A model generated the notes under the pieces. The model ran no database searches. It had not been told where the DNA came from and worked only from the letters and a program-made list of their open reading frames with translations. 64,000 nucleotides of DNA from a bacterium (GTDB lineage Bacteria > AUK180): positions 5,606 through 69,605 of the forward strand of contig JAGLGN010000032.1 in NCBI GenBank assembly GCA_023144005.1, written 5' to 3'. The position numbers and the translations under genes were made by a program. Below are positions 60,808-64,000 of this stretch, in pieces (the first letter of the stretch is position 1; the number at the start of each line of letters is the position of its first letter).

Positions 60808-63454
60808 TGGTTTTTACTTTTTCCGAAAGGAACCTCATTATAGGAATAATGCTGGGTGAATGGATAAATGCCTCGCCTGCGAGGACAAGATATCCATATG
60901 TATCCTTGATGAAAAATGTTTTAATCCCACCAAGCGTAGCAGTGCCTTCCTGAACATCTTCGGCTGAAAGCAGAGAAGCCATCTCATTCTTTTTCTGCTG
61001 GATCTCCGCGAAAAGTGCGGCAAATTTATTGATATCAATATCGGAATCTCCTGTATCTGAAGAAATGATCAAACCGTCTTCGCTGACGATAAATACCATA
61101 TTCACTCCCTCAAAACCTTTGAGCTTAGACATGAGATCTTCGATAGATTCCAACTTTCCTCCAACTCTATTGGCCAGATACATAGGAATGGCAGAGACAG
61201 CCGTCTGCGGGCTGGATATAACAGCAGCGGGCTCTTCAACTGATTCCTCTTGCTGTATCTCGTCTACTATTTCTTCCTCGGCCTCAACTTCAAGCGATTC
61301 TTCCTCGACATCGTCCTCAGAAACCTCTTCTTCCACTTCCTCTTCTTCCACTTCCTCTTCTTCCACTTCCTCTTCTTCTTCTTCTTCTTCTTCTTCAGAA
61401 GAGTCGTCATATGATTCCTCTGCTTCTTCTTCCGCTTCTTCCTCTGGTTCTTCTGTCATCGTATCCTCAAGAAGCTCACCGGGTTTCTGATCGGGAGAAT
61501 ATATTACGGTTTCTTCAGATTCGCCGCCTTCAAAATCATCATCTTCATCAGATTCAGATGCCGCGAAGATCGAATCCAAGGCCTCATCAACCTCCTCTTC
61601 ATCATCTTCGTCCACCGTATCTTCATCTTCGGTTTCCTCAAGGTCTTCGTCCTGGGTATCTTCGATTATATCGCCCTCGGGAGAAAGCTCCTCTTCCAGA
61701 GTAACTTCATCATCATCAGAGGCGGCGAACACATTTTCCTCGTCCTCATCATCCTCGGAAACTTCCGCTTCCTCAGAAAGCTCAAGTTCTTCTTCGTCAC
61801 CGTCTTCTTCAGCAGCAATTTCTTCGGAGGGCTCTTCTGTGGCCTCCTCGTCATCAGTTTCATCTTCGTCTGTGACTTTGTCAAAGAGATCCTCATCGTC
61901 GGCATCCTCATCCTCGGATTCTTCGCTTGCGAAGATATCTTCCTCTGCTACTTCTTCTTCTGTTACTTCTTCTTCTTCAACTACTTCTTCATCCTCTTCC
62001 GGTTCTTCTTCTACTGATTCTTCGTCTGCCGTTTCTTCCTCTATTTCTAACTCTTCGTCTACTTCTTCATCCTCTGTTTCTTCTTTCGGTTCTTCTACTT
62101 CCGATTCTTCTTCCGCCGGTTCTTCCACATCCGCTTCTATTTCTTCATCTGATCCGAATATATCCTCTAAAGCGTCATCTTCTTCAGAAACTTCATCCTC
62201 TTCTGAAAAGAGATCTTCCGCTTCAACACTCTCTTCTTCAGAGGATCCGTCAGCTTCGTCTTCTCCAAAAAGAGCGTCTACATTCTCTTCCGCTTCTTCT
62301 TCCACTTCTGTATCGGAGGGCTCTTCGTCCTCTATAATATCTTCAATATCTCCTGCTGACACTTCTGCTGAATCTTCATCCGCTCCAAAAATATCCTCGA
62401 TATCATCTTCTTCGCTATCCTTTGACTCTTCAGCCGTATCGGGAGAAGCAAAAATATCATCTTCCGCGTCTTCACTTGAACCTTCACCGAAGATATCATC
62501 GAATGCTTCGTCAGAAGAGGGGGCTTCGGGAGTGGATGAGAAGACATCCTTTTTTGAATCATCCGAACTTTCGGGATCTGCTCCAAAGATATCATCAAAT
62601 GCGTCGTCGCCTTTACCGGCCGCGTCCTTATCGCCGCTATCGGTTTCAGTATCGTCCTGATCTGTAACATCATCACTGGCTTCTTCTTCGAAAATATCGC
62701 CGAAGTCACCTTCCTCGGATGCGGCCTGCTCTTCCTTTGGGGCTTCATCAGAACCAAAGATATCGTCAAAACCGCCATCGGCATCCGCAGCTTCTTCCGG
62801 TTCATCACCTTCATCAAAGAGGTCAGCGAATTTATCCTCTACATCATCACCCTCGGCTTCGTCTCCCTCATCCTCAGGTGATTCAAGGTGCTGCAGCATA
62901 TCTTTCGCCTCTTCGTTATCAGCGTCATTGCTCAATATTTTCTCCAGGATCTCCTTTGCCTTATCTTCTTTACCCTTCTCCTCGTACAATCGGGCATTGG
63001 CAACGGTGTAGATCTCGGCATCTGAGGATTCTTCGGGTTCATCGCCCTTTTCAGAAACCTTTGCGCGGAGTTCCTTCAATTCCTCTTCAACCAGCTCATC
63101 ATCCGGATTCTCTTCATAAATAACCTCAAGATGCTTCAAGGCATCTGAAAGGTTGCCCATCTCTTTATAGACACGGGCGATCTGTTGATTCGCCATGTAA
63201 TGGGTGGGTTTATTCTCAAGGATCTTCAGGAATACCTCTTCCGCGTCTTCCAATTGGGCAGCTTCTATCAGCACCTTTCCCTTGACAAGCATTGTCTTAA
63301 GATCACCGGGAAATTCTTCCAGGCATTCATCGGCATACTTAACAGCATTTTCATAATCTTCGCCTTGTCTGTAGTTTTCAATAAGCTTTGAGTAATTTCT
63401 CGGAGAGGGGTCTCCCCTTACAAGGTCGAGCAGATTTTGGAGTTCTTCGTTCAT
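60794..63454 (-). CDS. Very acidic TPR-DIFG repeat-roadblock protein
   Basis: An 886-residue protein in three parts. Residues 1-200 hold about four TPRs (YENAVKYADECLEEFPGD, NLSDALKHLEVIYEENPDD). Residues 200-750 are almost wholly Asp/Glu/Ser/Ala/Val, with about fourteen short motifs of the type [FIL]-x-D-[IL]-F-[GA]-[SAE] (FDDIFGSDE, FDDIFGADP, FDDIFGEG, IEDIFGADE, LEDIFGSDE, EEDIFASEE). The last 120 residues (AIPMYLANRVGGKLESIEDL, MVFIVSEDGLIISSDTGDSD) form a roadblock/LC7 domain as in MglB. I know no family with this whole architecture. First gene of the 21-kb minus-strand run; AGGGGG precedes the ATG. Confidence 0.85.
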   Translation of the reverse strand: MNEELQNLLDLVRGDPSPRNYSKLIENYRQGEDYENAVKYADECLEEFPGDLKTMLVKGKVLIEAAQLEDAEEVFLKILENKPTHYMANQQIARVYKEMGNLSDALKHLEVIYEENPDDELVEEELKELRAKVSEKGDEPEESSDAEIYTVANARLYEEKGKEDKAKEILEKILSNDADNEEAKDMLQHLESPEDEGDEAEGDDVEDKFADLFDEGDEPEEAADADGGFDDIFGSDEAPKEEQAASEEGDFGDIFEEEASDDVTDQDDTETDSGDKDAAGKGDDAFDDIFGADPESSDDSKKDVFSSTPEAPSSDEAFDDIFGEGSSEDAEDDIFASPDTAEESKDSEEDDIEDIFGADEDSAEVSAGDIEDIIEDEEPSDTEVEEEAEENVDALFGEDEADGSSEEESVEAEDLFSEEDEVSEEDDALEDIFGSDEEIEADVEEPAEEESEVEEPKEETEDEEVDEELEIEEETADEESVEEEPEEDEEVVEEEEVTEEEVAEEDIFASEESEDEDADDEDLFDKVTDEDETDDEEATEEPSEEIAAEEDGDEEELELSEEAEVSEDDEDEENVFAASDDDEVTLEEELSPEGDIIEDTQDEDLEETEDEDTVDEDDEEEVDEALDSIFAASESDEDDDFEGGESEETVIYSPDQKPGELLEDTMTEEPEEEAEEEAEESYDDSSEEEEEEEEEEVEEEEVEEEEVEEEVSEDDVEEESLEVEAEEEIVDEIQQEESVEEPAAVISSPQTAVSAIPMYLANRVGGKLESIEDLMSKLKGFEGVNMVFIVSEDGLIISSDTGDSDIDINKFAALFAEIQQKKNEMASLLSAEDVQEGTATLGGIKTFFIKDTYGYLVLAGEAFIHSPSIIPIMRFLSEKVKTNGIL

Positions 63455-63484
63455 ATAGGCCCCCTAAAAGGTTTATTATTATTT

Positions 63485-63513
63485 ATTATATACGATATCA
63501 TGCGACAAGTCAA
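63485..63513 (-). promoter_or_regulatory. Promoter of the roadblock-pepP-efp-acc run
   Basis: Minus strand: -35 TTGACT (63513-63508), 17-base spacer, -10 TATAAT (63490-63485). Predicted start near 63478, about 24 bases before the ATG with AGGGGG between. Confidence 0.8.
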
Positions 63514-63543
63514 GTATTACAGGGATATTTCCCTTTATTTTCT

Positions 63544-63578
63544 AGTGTGCTCTAATTCATAAATCCGATGACAATGAC
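63544..63578. repeat. Repeat end related to the 42223-42366 element
   Basis: AGTGTGCTCTAATTCATAAA followed by ATGACAATG matches the left end of the 144-bp element (AGTGTCCTGATTCATAAA, then ATGACAATG) with a two-base insertion and few changes. The opposite arm is not found in the remaining 420 bases. Confidence 0.6.
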
Positions 63579-63627
63579 GCTTCGCAGTGGACCCAGTGGA
63601 CCCAGGGACAAGTGTACCAGTGGAGAA
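63577..63627 (-). repeat. Dispersed intergenic repeat, copy 2 (inverted relative to 37221-37272)
   Basis: The reverse complement reads CCACTGGTACACTTGTCCCT, GGGTCCACTGGGTCCACTG and CGAAGCG, the same phrases as at 37221-37272. Confidence 0.7.
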
Positions 63628-63658
63628 GGAATATTGTGAGAACCGGTAAGTATTATAT

Positions 63659-63793
63659 TTGTCATTCTGAAAGAGCGGTAGCGACTGAAGAATCCATCTC
63701 TTCGAGGTACGGGGTACGAAGTGCGCAGTGGGGAAAAGTCGGGATGAAATAAAACTGGATCCCACGGTCGCCAACTCCCTCTGGATGACACTC
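63659..63793. repeat. Inverted pair of about 35-bp repeats
   Basis: GTCATTCTGAAAGAGCGGTA at about 63661 and the reverse complement of about 63757-63791 (GTCATCCAGAGGGAGTTGGC) are diverged copies of one unit in opposite orientation. Both resemble common intergenic palindromic repeats in bacteria. Confidence 0.5.
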
Positions 63794-64000
63794 TCCACTT
63801 CTATATTTTCCCTCCCGCATCCGCTCAACGGGAGCCCGGCAGCGCCGGGCGACCAACCCAAAAGAGTTTTGAACCATTTAAGCGACATTGACATTTTTAA
63901 CGGCAGGAATGAATGGTGGCGAAGCCGAAAATATCCAATTGTCTGAGTGAGCGTTCGTTAGAGCTTTTAGAGGCGGGAACGAATGTTCGAGGAAAAATGA
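63794..64000. other. Non-coding right end of the window
   Basis: No gene supported. Contains GGGAGCCCGGCAGCGCCGGGCG (a GC-rich CCCGGC/GCCGGG hairpin near 63833-63849) and unrelated AT-rich sequence. Confidence 0.5.

Noticed and set aside
61839-62660. Long plus-strand frame rich in serine (about 270 residues)
   Set aside because: It is the antisense reading of the Asp/Glu-coding tract of the acidic roadblock protein (GAA/GAT codons read as TTC/TCT/TCA). No ribosome site or recognisable domain.
63535-63894. Minus-strand frame of 119 residues in the right-end intergenic region
   Set aside because: It runs through the dispersed repeats and GC-rich hairpin, has no ribosome site and no protein-like composition; typical spurious frame in repeat DNA.

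Overview
The window reads as a chromosome segment from a Gram-negative, anaerobic bacterium with moderate GC content. Evidence for a Gram-negative envelope: LolA-like and Lnt-like proteins, an NlpD-like lipoprotein, a predicted outer-membrane barrel, SPOR and LysM domains. Evidence for anaerobic energy metabolism: a group 4 membrane [NiFe]-hydrogenase fused to an Mrp antiporter, ETF/acyl-CoA dehydrogenase and phosphotransbutyrylase. Two secreted peptidases end in a type IX-secretion-like C-terminal domain, and a 31-codon AURKAIP1/COX24 (bS22-like) ribosomal mini-gene is present. Both fit the FCB superphylum or a neighbouring candidate phylum; the species cannot be named from the sequence.

Layout. 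(1) 1-11.6 kb, minus strand: a fifteen-gene operon. Electron-input genes (HydB-, HydG- and CooF-like) are followed by NuoH/B/CD-like hydrogenase subunits, a complete set of Mrp-type membrane subunits and a terminal ferredoxin cut by the window edge. A near-consensus promoter and an apparent 38-codon leader ORF precede it. (2) 11.8-20 kb, minus: disulfide oxidoreductase, acyl-CoA dehydrogenase, etfB, etfA, smc, ftsY. (3) 20-24.3 kb, minus: ArsR regulator, small membrane protein, LMW phosphatase/arsenate reductase, MtfA-like peptidase, EEP phosphatase, barrel protein. (4) 24.4-28.2 kb, plus: inositol monophosphatase, PhoU-like protein, PiT transporter, folE2, HAD nucleotidase. (5) 28.1-36.9 kb, minus: an envelope/division operon (COX24 mini-gene, TPR protein, uppP, ftsK, lolA-like, rimO, pgsA) and an M14 carboxypeptidase. 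(6) 37.4-42.2 kb, plus: PAS-GGDEF cyclase, multi-PAS hybrid kinase, membrane protein. (7) 42.4-63.5 kb, minus: a long co-directional run with roadblock protein, pepP-efp-accB-dnaB-like-accC, MshEN-SPOR protein, clostripain, panD, ptb, tRNA-Pro, LOG-like, nlpD-like, a sigma factor fused to adenine phosphoribosyltransferase, tRNA-Arg, HD-GYP, SPFH and Lnt-like genes. (8) 63.5-64 kb: non-coding, repeat-rich.

Cyclic-di-GMP recurs: a cyclase, an HD-GYP phosphodiesterase and a MshEN-domain protein that would be an effector. Promoters are unusually legible (TTGA-type -35, 16-18 bp spacer, TATAAT-type -10). At several genes the ATG lies at or next to the predicted +1, implying leaderless mRNAs. Both tRNA genes appear to be driven by promoters lying inside the 3' ends of the preceding coding regions.

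The most unusual items are the sigma factor-APRT in-frame fusion, the very acidic roadblock protein with about 14 DIFG-type motifs, the MshEN-coiled coil-TM-repeat-SPOR protein, the DnaB-like ATPase inside the acc cluster, the Mrp-hydrogenase with a sulfhydrogenase-type NAD(P)H module, and several inverted-repeat elements.
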